The notes under the pieces: model-generated
Told to the model about the DNA's origin: nothing
Databases searched by the model: none
Seen by the model: the letters and a program-made list of their open reading frames with translations, nothing else
In this document: positions 9,376 through 17,700 of the stretch, piece by piece
How positions within the stretch are numbered: the stretch's first letter is position 1
How the letters are laid out: each line of letters opens with the position of its first letter
Translations under genes and position numbers: made by a program
Assembly: GCA_036259475.1 (NCBI GenBank)
Contig: DATABS010000094.1
Coordinates: forward strand, 1-64,000
DNA length: 64,000 nt
Source of the DNA: ZC4RG17 sp036259475
GTDB taxonomy: Bacteria > Actinomycetota > Acidimicrobiia > Spongiisociales > ZC4RG35
Direction: 5' to 3'

Positions 9376-10014
9376 ATGGCCGTTTTCTTCGGTGAAATGC
9401 AGATGCAGGACCACCCGGCGAAGATGCCGGCGGTGATCCACGTCGACAAGGCAGACATCAGAATCCTGTCGGGCAAGACCCAGCTCGGGGAGTGGAAGCT
9501 CTACCAGGTGACGATCGAGGAGAGGGATCCCTCGACCATTCTCTTCCGGGTCGATGAGGAGGAGCTCCTCCTGAATCTGAAGGAGCATGACAGCTTCCTG
9601 GCGGAGACGGCGTCCTACCGCCGGGACGAGAGGCGTCTGCGCCGGATGCCGACACACGAGGCGTTCCGCAAGCCCGACGAGGGACCGACCCTCGGTGAAG
9701 AGCTGAAGGAGGATGTCAGCCGCGAGGTCTCATCGGTGGCGGATGAGCTCAAGGACCTGTGGTCGATGATCTACGTCGGCACTCCGTTCTGGATCGGGCT
9801 CGGCCTCTTCCTGTTGCTGGCCATCTTCCTGCCCGGCCTAGTGGTGGGCGTCATGTTCACAATCGGCGTGATCTCTCTGATCGTGGGGGCGATCAGCTAC
9901 GTCGAGACTTCGGTGGCGGTCAAGCTGCCGGATGCGCTCACCCCCGTGCGCCTGGTGGCGGTGGGTGTGGCGTGCATCGCGTTGGGCATCGTCGTCGCCG
10001 TCGTCCTCAACTAG
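9376..10014 (+). CDS. Membrane protein of unknown function
   Basis: 212 aa. Residues ~1-120 are soluble and charged, rich in Glu and Arg (KDLWSM ends the region). Three hydrophobic helices follow at ~133-210 (FWIGLGLFLLLAIFLPGLVV, VMFTIGVISLIVGAISY, LVAVGVACIALGIVVAVVLN). The soluble part starts with a compact beta-like region (PAVIHVDKADIRI, WKLYQVTIEERD). I do not recognise the family. It ends 6 bases from the convergent bpa gene. Confidence 0.7.
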   Translation: MAVFFGEMQMQDHPAKMPAVIHVDKADIRILSGKTQLGEWKLYQVTIEERDPSTILFRVDEEELLLNLKEHDSFLAETASYRRDERRLRRMPTHEAFRKPDEGPTLGEELKEDVSREVSSVADELKDLWSMIYVGTPFWIGLGLFLLLAIFLPGLVVGVMFTIGVISLIVGAISYVETSVAVKLPDALTPVRLVAVGVACIALGIVVAVVLN

Positions 10015-10020
10015 ACGAGG

Positions 10021-10488
10021 TCAGAGGTACAGGCCGGACCGCTCCTGGGGCTGCTGACCATCCTGCGGACGTCCCAGTGCCCTCCGTTGCATTTGGGCGA
10101 GCTGATTCTGGGCCGCCACTTGCTGGGAGAAGAGGGATGCCTGGATCCCGTGAAACAGTCCCTCGAGCCAGCCGATCAGCTGGGCCTGGGCGATGCGGAT
10201 CTCGGCCTCACTGGCGTCAGTGTCCTGGAGGGGCACCATCACCTGATTGAACTCCTCCAACAGGTCGTCGGACAGCACCTCGCGCATCTCTTCCAGGGAC
10301 TGGCCATGGACCTCGATCAATCGTGCCCGGCCTTTCTCGTCGATCGGCGCCTGTCGCACCTCGTCGAGCATCGCCCGCGTCATCGAGGCGATCCGGATCA
10401 GCTTGGTCGGCTGGCTGATCGCCTCGGAGACCGACTGCGTCTCTTCGTCGTCGGCCACGACCTCTGGTTTGATAGCTTCGTCGTTCAC
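10021..10488 (-). CDS. bpa: Bacterial proteasome activator (Bpa/PafE)
   Basis: 155 aa from GTG 10488; an in-frame GTG at 10524 is the other option, and neither has a good ribosome site. The helical core contains the very conserved stretch AEIRIAQAQLIGWLEGLFHG, followed by IQASLFSQQVAAQ. The C-terminus ends GLYL, matching the GQYL tail of the mycobacterial protein, which docks into the 20S proteasome and opens its gate without ATP. The product should form a dodecameric ring feeding unfolded proteins to the proteasome. The proteasome genes themselves are not in this window. It is divergent from the cupredoxin lipoprotein gene. Confidence 0.93.
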   Translation of the reverse strand: MNDEAIKPEVVADDEETQSVSEAISQPTKLIRIASMTRAMLDEVRQAPIDEKGRARLIEVHGQSLEEMREVLSDDLLEEFNQVMVPLQDTDASEAEIRIAQAQLIGWLEGLFHGIQASLFSQQVAAQNQLAQMQRRALGRPQDGQQPQERSGLYL

Positions 10489-10574
10489 CCCCCCAGGGTA
10501 AGGCTCTGGTGGGACGTGAACCACTTTGGGCGAATCTGCGTACAGGTTCGGGAATCCAACAGGAGGAAAATCCA

Positions 10575-11033
10575 GTGACCAAGACGATCCTCGCCGTCCT
10601 CGCCTGCCTCATCCTCGGGGCGTGCGGGGCGGAAGAGCCGGCCGACGACACGCCGGCAACCACTGAGACCGAGGTGGCCACCACTTCCCCTCCCACCACG
10701 ATGGCTCCCACCACTGCGGCTCCCGCCACGACCGCCGCTCCCGCCACCACTTCTGCCCCTGACACCACGGCAGGTCAGACCAGTGAGGTCGCCGCCACGA
10801 TCAACATCTCCGGCTTTTCTTTCGGCCCGCCCCAGACGGTGGCAGTCGGAGACACGGTAGAGATCGTCAACAGCGACTCGGTGCCTCACACATGGACGGC
10901 AGATGAAGGGCCCTTCGACGCCTCCCTCAGTCCCGAGGCGCGGACGACCTACACGTTCGACGAGGCGGGCGAATTCACGTACTTCTGCGAAATCCATCCC
11001 GAGATGACCGGTGTCATCACCGTGGAGGGGTGA
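10575..11033 (+). CDS. Cupredoxin (plastocyanin-like) lipoprotein
   Basis: 152 aa from GTG 10575, with AGGAGG 8 bases upstream. Residues 1-18 are a lipoprotein signal ending LGAC, so it is anchored outside the membrane. Residues ~25-65 form a Thr/Ala/Pro-rich linker. The remaining ~90 residues are a blue-copper domain, with the His ligand in VPHTW and the Cys-His-Met loop FCEIHPEMTG. This predicts a type 1 copper electron carrier at the cell surface, perhaps serving the respiratory chain (inference). The partner is unknown. Confidence 0.9.
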   Translation: MTKTILAVLACLILGACGAEEPADDTPATTETEVATTSPPTTMAPTTAAPATTAAPATTSAPDTTAGQTSEVAATINISGFSFGPPQTVAVGDTVEIVNSDSVPHTWTADEGPFDASLSPEARTTYTFDEAGEFTYFCEIHPEMTGVITVEG

Positions 11034-11108
11034 CCCTTCGGCACGACCTCCTTCACATAGGTCTGCCGTTCCCATACGATGGCGGTACACGTCATTGGAG
11101 GACGACAC

Positions 11109-11354
11109 ATGGCGAATGAGGATCTCCCCCCGATTCTCGACGCGGCCCAAGTGGCGGACCTGCTGGGTATGAACGTGCAGATGGTGAGGAGATACGCCCG
11201 GGAGGGGAGACTGCCGGCCTACAAGCTGCCGGGCGGTCGCACCTTCAAGTTCTTCCGGGACGACCTGTTCGAGTTCATCCGCGCCCATCCGGTGGTCCCG
11301 GAGGGCGATGTACAACCCCAACAATTCAGTTCAGCCGAGGCCGAAACCGACTGA
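11109..11354 (+). CDS. Small helix-turn-helix (MerR/excisionase-type) DNA-binding protein
   Basis: 81 aa from ATG 11109, with GGAGG 8 bases upstream. The HTH is ILDAAQVADLLGMNVQMVRR followed by the wing-like RLPAYKLPGGRTFKFFRDDL, typical of AlpA/excisionase/BldC-like proteins. BldC-type single-domain regulators are common in actinobacteria, but assignment to BldC is only a possibility. Its end overlaps that of the opposite-strand gene by about 28 bases. No integrase is nearby, so a prophage role is unlikely. Confidence 0.85.
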   Translation: MANEDLPPILDAAQVADLLGMNVQMVRRYAREGRLPAYKLPGGRTFKFFRDDLFEFIRAHPVVPEGDVQPQQFSSAEAETD

Positions 11355-11880
11355 ACACTGCCATAACTATTCCCAGCGGCACGTAGAAGCGATCGCCGCT
11401 CGGATCCTGGATGACGAGGTGGTCCGTCGCCACGACGTCCATCCGGCCCGAGATCCGCTCTTCCGTGGTGACCACCTCGACGCTCCCGCCCTCCTGCTCG
11501 TGCTCAGCCAGGCGGGCACGAAATGTGGTGGCGGCAGGGCGGCCCGAAGTCCCTCCCGCCGAGCGGGCGCTGACCACGACGACCGCCGCCGCCAACGGCA
11601 CATCGATCACCCGGTCGCCCTCGTCGAGCGTCAGGTAGTCGGTTCCCACCGCCATGACGGGGTGGCTCATCGACATCCCGGCGACGACGATGGTCACCCG
11701 ATCACCGCGGTGCATCGCCGACCGGGTGGCATCCGCCAGCGTGAGCTTGCGGCGGCGCAGCAATTCGGTCAGTTCCTCGTCGGCCGCCGCCTCCTCACGC
11801 AGCTCGCGGCCGGCTCCTTGACGGAGCTGGCGTGCCAGGTCGTCGAGCTCCTCAGACACGCTTTTCGCGCTTCCCGTCAT
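11326..11880 (-). CDS. Protein with two possible Sm-like beta repeats, function unknown
   Basis: 184 aa. Residues ~1-50 are helical and charged (VSEELDDLARQLRQGAGREL). Two similar beta-rich segments follow: GDRVTIVVAGMSMSHPVMAV...DYLTLDEGDRVIDVPLAAAVVV and GGSVEVVTTEERISGRMDVV...DHLVIQDPSGDRFYVPLGIVMAV. Each shows the 'G..V.V.......G.......DYL.L....... .VPL..V..V' pattern of Sm/LSm-like small beta barrels. The family is not recognised. It is divergent from the Tad operon start by about 45 bases and may share its promoter region. Confidence 0.6.
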   Translation of the reverse strand: MTGSAKSVSEELDDLARQLRQGAGRELREEAAADEELTELLRRRKLTLADATRSAMHRGDRVTIVVAGMSMSHPVMAVGTDYLTLDEGDRVIDVPLAAAVVVVSARSAGGTSGRPAATTFRARLAEHEQEGGSVEVVTTEERISGRMDVVATDHLVIQDPSGDRFYVPLGIVMAVFSRFRPRLN

Positions 11881-11924
11881 CGCGCACAACTTCAGCGTAG
11901 GTTCATCAGTGCCATGGAGTGGGC

Positions 11925-12584
11925 GTGAGCGTCGGGCTGCGGACGGATGACGGGACGGTGGCTCAGGAGGCGGCTCGGCGGCGGCCGCTTCGCAGGTGGA
12001 GCATCGGACACGTGGCCGTGGCGGTCGCGGCCATGCTGGCCTTCGTCGCCAATCTCGGCTTTCTCCGCTCACGGGACGATGCCACCCGGGTCGTTGTCGC
12101 CGCCCGGACGATCGAGGCCGGCGAAGTGATCGGGTCGGGAGCGCTCACGACCACGATGCTGCGCGCCGATGCCGGCATCCTGGCAACCCTTCTCACTTCC
12201 GTGGATAGTGGCGTCGGCCGGGTAGCCCGACGGCCTCTGGCGAAAGGCGAACTGGTGGGATCCGGCGATCTCCTCTCCACGGCCGCCCCGGACGGCTTGG
12301 CATCGATGTCGGTTCCCATCGATCCCTCCCACGCCGCCGGGGGGACAATCCGCGTCGGGGATCTCGTGGATGTCGTGGACGTCGATGACGATGGAACGGG
12401 AGAATATGTGGTGCGCGACGCGCCGGTTTTGGCAGTGAGCGATGCACCGACCGGTGCCCTGGCGGGCGCCTCTCGCAGCCACGTCGTCTTGGGTTTGGCG
12501 GAGGATCAGGTGCTGGCAGTCGCCGAGGCGATCGCCGACGGAGAGATCGACGTTGTCATCACCACCGGGCTGAGCGATGGCTGA
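11925..12584 (+). CDS. SAF-domain protein, CpaB/RcpC-like pilus assembly factor
   Basis: 219 aa from GTG 11925, with GGAG 5 bases upstream; GTG 11919 is also in frame. A cytoplasmic basic start is followed by one membrane helix (HVAVAVAAMLAFVANLGFL), then a SAF domain (VVVAARTIEAGEVIGSGAL, RPLAKGELVGSGDL) and a beta-rich C-terminal part (IRVGDLVDVVDVDDDG). CpaB/RcpC proteins sit in the envelope and help assemble or stabilise the Tad pilus channel. It is the first gene of the operon and overlaps tadZ by 8 bases. Confidence 0.85.
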   Translation: MSVGLRTDDGTVAQEAARRRPLRRWSIGHVAVAVAAMLAFVANLGFLRSRDDATRVVVAARTIEAGEVIGSGALTTTMLRADAGILATLLTSVDSGVGRVARRPLAKGELVGSGDLLSTAAPDGLASMSVPIDPSHAAGGTIRVGDLVDVVDVDDDGTGEYVVRDAPVLAVSDAPTGALAGASRSHVVLGLAEDQVLAVAEAIADGEIDVVITTGLSDG

Positions 12585-13695
12585 GGTGGAGTTGGCCCTG
12601 GCCGCCTCGACTCGTCCCTGGGTCGATTCCCTCCACCGCTTTCTCGCAGACCATGGCGGGGCCCGGGTTCGGACGGTGCTCATGGGTGCCGAAGACGCTC
12701 TCAGCGAGTCCTACGACGCCCTCATCATCGACGACGTCTGCTCATTTCTGACTCCTCGTCTGGTCGAACAGGTGCGCCGACGAGGACGGCTGGTTGTGGG
12801 TGTTTTCGACTCGCGAGACGGGGCGGACGCCAAGCGTCGCCTCCTCGAGTGCGGAGTCGACGACGTTGTCGAGGACGGCGCCTCTCCGGACGAGTTCGTC
12901 GCCGTGGTGCGGAGGGTCCTGGAGCTCGCCCCGCCCACCGCCGCGCCAATGCTTCCATCGGTCGGCTCACGAACCGGGGGACGGGTCGTGGTTGTCGGCG
13001 CGCCGCCCGGCGGTTGCGGAGCGACCGAGGTGGCGGTGGGCCTTGCGATCAGCGCCCATGCCATGGCGGTCGACGCGGACGACGTCGCTCCCTCCCTCGC
13101 TCAGAGAGTTGGGGCGCCCCTTCACCCCAACCTGCGCACTGCCATCGACATCGTCCATCACCAGTCCGGTTCGGTTGAGGACGCGGTGATTGAGACTGAT
13201 TCCCTTCGTCTTGTCGCCGGGCTCGTGAACGGTGACGACTGGGCGCAACTCCATCCTGGCGAGGTCGAGGCCGTAATCGATGAGGTGGTGATCGAAAACC
13301 GAGCGGTGGTCGTCAACGTCGGCTCGGGTCTCGAGCGACCCCAGCTCGGGGAAGGACGCTTCGGACTCGCCCGCGGATTGGTAGTGAAGGCAGACGCCAT
13401 CATCGCCGTCGGGCTGCCTCATCCGGTCGGCTTGACCCGATTGGTCCGTTGGGTTCTCGAGGCGGCGGACCTCGCTCCGGAGAGTCCCGTGATCGCGGCC
13501 GTCAACCGAATCGGTCGATCGCCTTATCAACGGACCGAGGTGGCGACCGAGCTGGCCAGGGCGTTGCCCGGCGTTCCGGTGCACTTCCTGCCCGAAGACA
13601 AGCGCGTCACCGAGGCGGCGTGGGCGGGGACGTCCGTTCCCTCTGGGCCGTTCCGGCGTTCCATCCGCAAGCTTGCGGCCGAGGTCGGTCTGTGA
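12577..13695 (+). CDS. tadZ: TadZ/CpaE-like pilus localisation ATPase homologue with degenerate P-loop
   Basis: 372 aa. Residues ~1-115 look like a receiver-like domain (YDALIIDDVCSFLTP; LVVGVFDSRDGADAKRRLLE). Residues ~135-370 are a MinD/ParA-like domain. The phosphate loop reads GAPPGGCGATE (141-151), so both Lys of the deviant Walker A motif (KGGxGKT) are missing, and nucleotide hydrolysis is unlikely unless compensated. TadZ proteins mark the pole where the Tad machine is built, and several known ones are atypical ATPases. The gene overlaps tadA by 4 bases (GTGA). Confidence 0.87.
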   Translation: MAEVELALAASTRPWVDSLHRFLADHGGARVRTVLMGAEDALSESYDALIIDDVCSFLTPRLVEQVRRRGRLVVGVFDSRDGADAKRRLLECGVDDVVEDGASPDEFVAVVRRVLELAPPTAAPMLPSVGSRTGGRVVVVGAPPGGCGATEVAVGLAISAHAMAVDADDVAPSLAQRVGAPLHPNLRTAIDIVHHQSGSVEDAVIETDSLRLVAGLVNGDDWAQLHPGEVEAVIDEVVIENRAVVVNVGSGLERPQLGEGRFGLARGLVVKADAIIAVGLPHPVGLTRLVRWVLEAADLAPESPVIAAVNRIGRSPYQRTEVATELARALPGVPVHFLPEDKRVTEAAWAGTSVPSGPFRRSIRKLAAEVGL

Positions 13696-14960
13696 GCGAC
13701 GCCTACGAGGAGATCCGCCGCCGGGCCGTCGTCATGGTCGAGGAGAAAGGAATCGACGCCGCCACGGACCGGGCTGGTGTGCGGGCGGTGGTCGGCGGTG
13801 CCGTCGACGACTACCAGCGGAGGGCGCATCTGGGCCGGAGTCGGGCATTGGCCGACCCGTCGGGGATGGTCGAGCGGGTAATGCGCTCGGTCGCCGACTT
13901 CGGGCCATTGACCGACCTTCTGACACGACCAGACCTCGAGGAAGTGTTCATCGAGGGAAGCCGTGTCACGTATATCGACGGCGGCGGGAGGCTGCGGGCG
14001 CTGGATCAGCCGACCTCGGAGCGGGAGAACCGTCAGGTATTAGACCGGTTGCTGGCCGATTCCGACCGCCGTCTCGACGCCTCCTGCCCGCTGGTCCAGG
14101 CGCGTGTACTCGAAGACTCGGCCCGTCTCACCGCCGTTATCCCGCCCGTGGCAGACCGTCTCTCTGCCACCATCCGCCGCTACGCACTTCGCCGCGAGAC
14201 CCTGGACACCATGGTCGAGCGCTCTTCCGTCTCTTCGTCGGCTGCCCGCTTCTTGTGGGCCGTGATGCAGGCCAGCACCTCCCTGGTCGTGTCGGGCCCT
14301 CCCGGCGCGGGCAAGACCTCGCTGCTCTCGGCTCTCATTGCTGCTGTCCCGGCGGCTCACTGTGTTCGTTGTTGCGAGGAAGTGCGGGAGCTGCACGTCC
14401 CTCTGGTGCATGGGTCTTTCTACGAGGCCCGCCCCGCGGCCCTCGACGGCAGCGGAGAGATCAACCTTCGGGAGCTCGTGAAGCTGGTGCTGGCGATGAG
14501 GCCGGATCGGATCATCGTGGGTGAAGTGCGCGGCGCCGAGTCCTTCGAATTGACTCGGGCGGTGAACGCCGGTTGCGGGTTTGCCTGCACCGTCCATGCC
14601 AACTCGGCGGCGGATGCCCTCGACGCGCTCGTCAACGCCGCTCTGATGGCCGGCGAGAACATCACCGAGGCCGTCGTCAAGAAGGTATTCGCCTCGGCCC
14701 TCGACTTCGTGGTGCATCTCGACCGCGATACCGCCGGAGACGGCCCTATCCGGCGCCAAGTGATTGAAATCCTGGCGGTGGTCCCCTCGTTGCGGGAGGA
14801 CTTCTCGACGCAGCCGATCTTCGTCCGGGAAAGGCTGGGCGCGCCGATGGAATGGACGGGTGCCCTTCCTCCCGCTGCCGTGGTCGACCGGATAGATCGA
14901 TCCCTACCGGATGGCAGCCGTCTTCGGTCGATCCTCGGAGCGCGGGAGGGAGTGGCGTGA
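13692..14960 (+). CDS. tadA: TadA/CpaF secretion ATPase of the Tad pilus
   Basis: 422 aa from GTG 13692, which overlaps the tadZ stop. It hydrolyses ATP to drive pilin assembly at the cytoplasmic face. The Walker A motif is GPPGAGKTS (202-210). The Asp box/Walker B region is MRPDRIIVGEVRGAES, and the His box is CTVHANSAADALDAL. The N-terminal ~180 residues form the usual CpaF helical and PAS-like region. Length is normal for actinobacterial TadA. Confidence 0.95.
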   Translation: MSDAYEEIRRRAVVMVEEKGIDAATDRAGVRAVVGGAVDDYQRRAHLGRSRALADPSGMVERVMRSVADFGPLTDLLTRPDLEEVFIEGSRVTYIDGGGRLRALDQPTSERENRQVLDRLLADSDRRLDASCPLVQARVLEDSARLTAVIPPVADRLSATIRRYALRRETLDTMVERSSVSSSAARFLWAVMQASTSLVVSGPPGAGKTSLLSALIAAVPAAHCVRCCEEVRELHVPLVHGSFYEARPAALDGSGEINLRELVKLVLAMRPDRIIVGEVRGAESFELTRAVNAGCGFACTVHANSAADALDALVNAALMAGENITEAVVKKVFASALDFVVHLDRDTAGDGPIRRQVIEILAVVPSLREDFSTQPIFVRERLGAPMEWTGALPPAAVVDRIDRSLPDGSRLRSILGAREGVA

Positions 14961-15814
14961 GATTGGCGGTTGCCCTCATGACGGCCGCAGCCGCCGGCGG
15001 GGTGGTGGCGGCATTTCTCGGCCTGCTGCCGCGCGGCCGCAGCCGGCGTCGGCGGTCTGGCCGGGCGACCGAGTGGCTGGTGCAGGCGGGCGTGTCTACG
15101 ACTCCATTCCAGTTCTGGGCCACGTCGACCACGGCAGCGGCTCTGACGTTCGTCACGGTGTCGTTCCTGACGGGCAGCTGGGCCGTGGCTGCCGTGCCCT
15201 CCGTCCTCGTGGGCATGCTGCCCCGCGTCTACTTCGGTGCTCAGCGGCGCAAGCGACTCGGTGAGGTCCGCCAGGCGTGGCCAGACGGCCTGCGAGACCT
15301 GGTGGCGTCCATTTCCGCCGGGCGTTCGCTGGCCCGTGCCATCGAGGAGTTGGCCGAGTCGGGGCCGGCGCCGTTGAGGCGAGCCTTCGCCCGGTTCCCG
15401 TTCCTCTCCCGCAGCCTGGGAGTCGTGGCCGCGCTGGAGACGATACGTGACGAGACGGCCGATCCGACCACCGACCGGGTGATCGAGGTGCTGATCGTGG
15501 CGCAGGAGCGTGGGGGTGCAATCGTCCCTCAAATCCTGGGCGACCTGTCGGAGGCAACGGCTCGAGATGTGTGGGCAGCCGAGGAGATCGAAGGAGCCGC
15601 CCTCGAGCACAAGATCAACGCCCGGGCAGTGTTCATCCTCCCCTGGTTGGTGCTCATCGCCATGACGATCAGGGACGGTCCGTTCCGCGAGTTCTACACC
15701 ACTCCGCTGGGAGTCGGCGTGATAGTCGTCGGTGGGATGCTGTCGCTCAGCGGGTCCTTCCTCGTGAGTCGGTTCGGTCGCACGCCCGATGAGCCGCGGG
15801 TGCTGGGGCCGTGA
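14957..15814 (+). CDS. tadB: TadB pilus inner-membrane platform protein
   Basis: 285 aa from GTG 14957, overlapping the tadA stop by 4 bases with GGGAGGGAG upstream. It has two hydrophobic segments near the N-terminus and two near the C-terminus, around a cytoplasmic T2SSF domain (RQAWPDGLRDLVASISAGRS; LIVAQERGGAIVPQILGDLS). With TadC it forms the platform on which TadA acts. Confidence 0.92.
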   Translation: MRLAVALMTAAAAGGVVAAFLGLLPRGRSRRRRSGRATEWLVQAGVSTTPFQFWATSTTAAALTFVTVSFLTGSWAVAAVPSVLVGMLPRVYFGAQRRKRLGEVRQAWPDGLRDLVASISAGRSLARAIEELAESGPAPLRRAFARFPFLSRSLGVVAALETIRDETADPTTDRVIEVLIVAQERGGAIVPQILGDLSEATARDVWAAEEIEGAALEHKINARAVFILPWLVLIAMTIRDGPFREFYTTPLGVGVIVVGGMLSLSGSFLVSRFGRTPDEPRVLGP

Positions 15815-16728
15815 CTCCGCTGATGGTCTTGGCGGCGACCGCATCGGCGGTGGTGATAGGTGCTCTGATGTGGCTCCTCGTCCCGCCGACTCCCCGGCTG
15901 GCGGGTCGCGTCCGTCCCTACGTGTCGCCTTCGGAGGCGTCTCGCTCCAACCATCCGAGATCCGCCGTGGCTCGGATCTTCGGGCCGATAGTCATCCGGC
16001 TCGCCACGGCTTTGGGCCGGCGTCTCGACCCCTCGGGAGATGAGGCCCTGGCGGTGCGTCTGCGTCAGGCCGGTGTCTACCCGGACCTGAGCGACGCCGA
16101 CCGCGTTGGCGCCTTCCGCCTTCGTCAACTCCGCTCGCTGCTGATCGGAGGAGTTGGAGGCGGGCTCGTTGCGACCGCCCTGGGGTTCTCGACCCAGGGA
16201 GTCGTGGGCTTGGTGATGGTCGGCGGCGTTGCCACTTTGGGTCGCACGCGGGGAAGGGTGGAGCGGCTGCTGGAGGATCGTCGCCTGCGGATGAGGATCG
16301 AGATCTACACCATCGATCAGCTCCTCGCCCTGCGGGTGAGGGCCGGAGGGGCGGTCATGCAAGCGGTCGCCCAGGTGGTCAACCGGGGCCGAGGGGAGGT
16401 GGTGACGGAACTTGCCGAGGCGGCGCGGCTTCATCGTGCCGGAATGACGGTGGCTGAGGCGTTCGGGCGAATCGCCGATCTCAGCGCAGAACCGGCCTGC
16501 GCCCGGACCTACCGCCTCCTGGCGATCGCCGACGAGCGCGGTGTCGACCTGGCGGCGGGTCTCCTGGCGCTGGCGGAGGATGTACGCGAAACGCGCCGGG
16601 AAGCGATGAAGCGAGCGGCCACGCGCCGTCGGGCGGCGATGCTCGTGCCGACGATTGCACTCCTAGCCCCCACCCTCATGCTGTTCGTCGCCGCTCCCCT
16701 TCCCTATCTCCTGACCGGCTGGCGATGA
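15811..16728 (+). CDS. tadC: TadC pilus inner-membrane platform protein
   Basis: 305 aa. Same fold class as TadB, with N- and C-terminal membrane segments (VLAATASAVVIGALMWLLVP; MLVPTIALLAPTLMLFVAAP) around a T2SSF-type domain (AGMTVAEAFGRIADLSAEPA; LLAIADERGVDLAAGLLALA). It overlaps tadB by 4 bases. Confidence 0.9.
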   Translation: MTPLMVLAATASAVVIGALMWLLVPPTPRLAGRVRPYVSPSEASRSNHPRSAVARIFGPIVIRLATALGRRLDPSGDEALAVRLRQAGVYPDLSDADRVGAFRLRQLRSLLIGGVGGGLVATALGFSTQGVVGLVMVGGVATLGRTRGRVERLLEDRRLRMRIEIYTIDQLLALRVRAGGAVMQAVAQVVNRGRGEVVTELAEAARLHRAGMTVAEAFGRIADLSAEPACARTYRLLAIADERGVDLAAGLLALAEDVRETRREAMKRAATRRRAAMLVPTIALLAPTLMLFVAAPLPYLLTGWR

Positions 16729-16742
16729 AGAAAGGAGCAGCC

Positions 16743-16934
16743 ATGCAGGATGTGATCCAGTCGTTCGTTCGGCTGATCGAAAAGGCCCACCGTGACGAGC
16801 GAGGTCTCAACACGGCCGAGTTGATGGGCAATGCCGCCCTCGCCATCGGCGCCCTGGTCGTTATCTGGGCCGCCCTCGAGGTGCTCGGCGTTGACGTGGT
16901 GAATTGGATCCGCGGCCAGCTTCTAGGCGGCTGA
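16743..16934 (+). CDS. Flp/TadE-like small pilin of the Tad system
   Basis: 63 aa from ATG 16743. AAAGGAG lies 5 bases upstream, inside an in-frame extension from ATG 16725 that is unlikely to be used. The pilin signature is DERGLNTAELMGNAALAIGA: a short leader, then Gly-Leu, a Glu five residues later, and a hydrophobic helix. This fits the class III (Flp) prepilin cleavage site. Mature length would be about 40 residues. As the only Flp-size gene in the operon it is the best candidate for the main pilin; the prepilin peptidase is not in the window. Confidence 0.85.
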   Translation: MQDVIQSFVRLIEKAHRDERGLNTAELMGNAALAIGALVVIWAALEVLGVDVVNWIRGQLLGG

Positions 16935-17302
16935 GCGGCGAAGGTGGCCTCGCCACCCTCGAGTTCGTGCTCGCCGCTGCCCTGGCGATGTTGATGGTGG
17001 TGGGACTGGTCCAACTGATCGCCTACCAATACGCCCGCGGGGCGGTGATGGCCGCGCTCGAGCGAGGTGTGCGAGCCGGAAGCATTGCCGGGACCGGCGC
17101 GGAGGAGTGTGACGCGGCAGTCGCCGATTCCCTGAACGACGTCCTGGGCGGTCAGGTGGGCGAGTCGCTGTCTTACGGCTGCCATGCCGACAGAGAAGCG
17201 ATCGCCGCCTGGGCGACGGGCACCGTGCCGGCGTGGACAGTCGGCGGACCTCACATGATGTTCGACCTGGAAGCCACCGCTCAGAGGGAACTCGAGCCGT
17301 GA
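16904..17302 (+). CDS. TadE-like pseudopilin/pilus protein
   Basis: About 132 aa if TTG 16904 is used. No clear ribosome site is seen, and the true start may be close to the TadE motif. It has GEGGLATLEFVLAAALAMLM, the cleavage/E+5/hydrophobic helix pattern of TadE minor pilins, then an exported ~90-residue domain with two Cys (EECDAAV; SYGCHAD). It overlaps the pilin gene by 31 bases, or less with a later start. Confidence 0.8.
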   Translation: MDPRPASRRLSGEGGLATLEFVLAAALAMLMVVGLVQLIAYQYARGAVMAALERGVRAGSIAGTGAEECDAAVADSLNDVLGGQVGESLSYGCHADREAIAAWATGTVPAWTVGGPHMMFDLEATAQRELEP

Positions 17303-17700
17303 AAGATCGAGGGTGGGCCTCGTTGGAACTGGCGCTGGGTATTGCGCTGATGGTGATTCCGGCCCTGATCGCGGTGCTGTCCTTTGCGCCGTGGCTGGAA
17401 GCGAGGGCTTTCGTCCGGGCGGCGGCGGCGGAAGGTGCTCGGGCAGCAGTCCTCGCGTCGGCGGATCCGTCAGCCGCCGGGGCGGAGGTGATCGCCGACA
17501 TGGCGGCGGTCCGGGGATATGAAGCCGTCGTGATCGAGATGTGTGGCGGTTCCCAATGTGTCCTCGTACGGGGTGCCTATGTGACGGCGGCCGTCTCGGT
17601 CGAGGTGCCGCTCGTGGCGACGCCGTGGGGAGACGTCGGAGGTCTGACGGTGGAAGGGGCCCACGCCGAGCCGGTGGATGCCTACCGGAGCCTGCCGTGA
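17299..17700 (+). CDS. Second TadE-like pilus protein
   Basis: 133 aa from GTG 17299, overlapping the previous stop by 4 bases. It begins MKDRGWASLELALGIALMVI, again the G..xxE prepilin-like motif followed by a membrane helix, then an exported domain with one CGGSQC pair. A probable minor pilin of the same machine. Confidence 0.82.
   Translation: MKDRGWASLELALGIALMVIPALIAVLSFAPWLEARAFVRAAAAEGARAAVLASADPSAAGAEVIADMAAVRGYEAVVIEMCGGSQCVLVRGAYVTAAVSVEVPLVATPWGDVGGLTVEGAHAEPVDAYRSLP

Noticed and set aside
8521..9657. Minus-strand frame of 378 codons
   Set aside because: It lies antisense to the SARP regulator and the following membrane protein gene, with no domain or ribosome site.
11109..11354. 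Excisionase of a prophage
   Set aside because: The HTH is excisionase-like, but there is no integrase, phage gene or att site nearby; a BldC-like chromosomal regulator is more likely.
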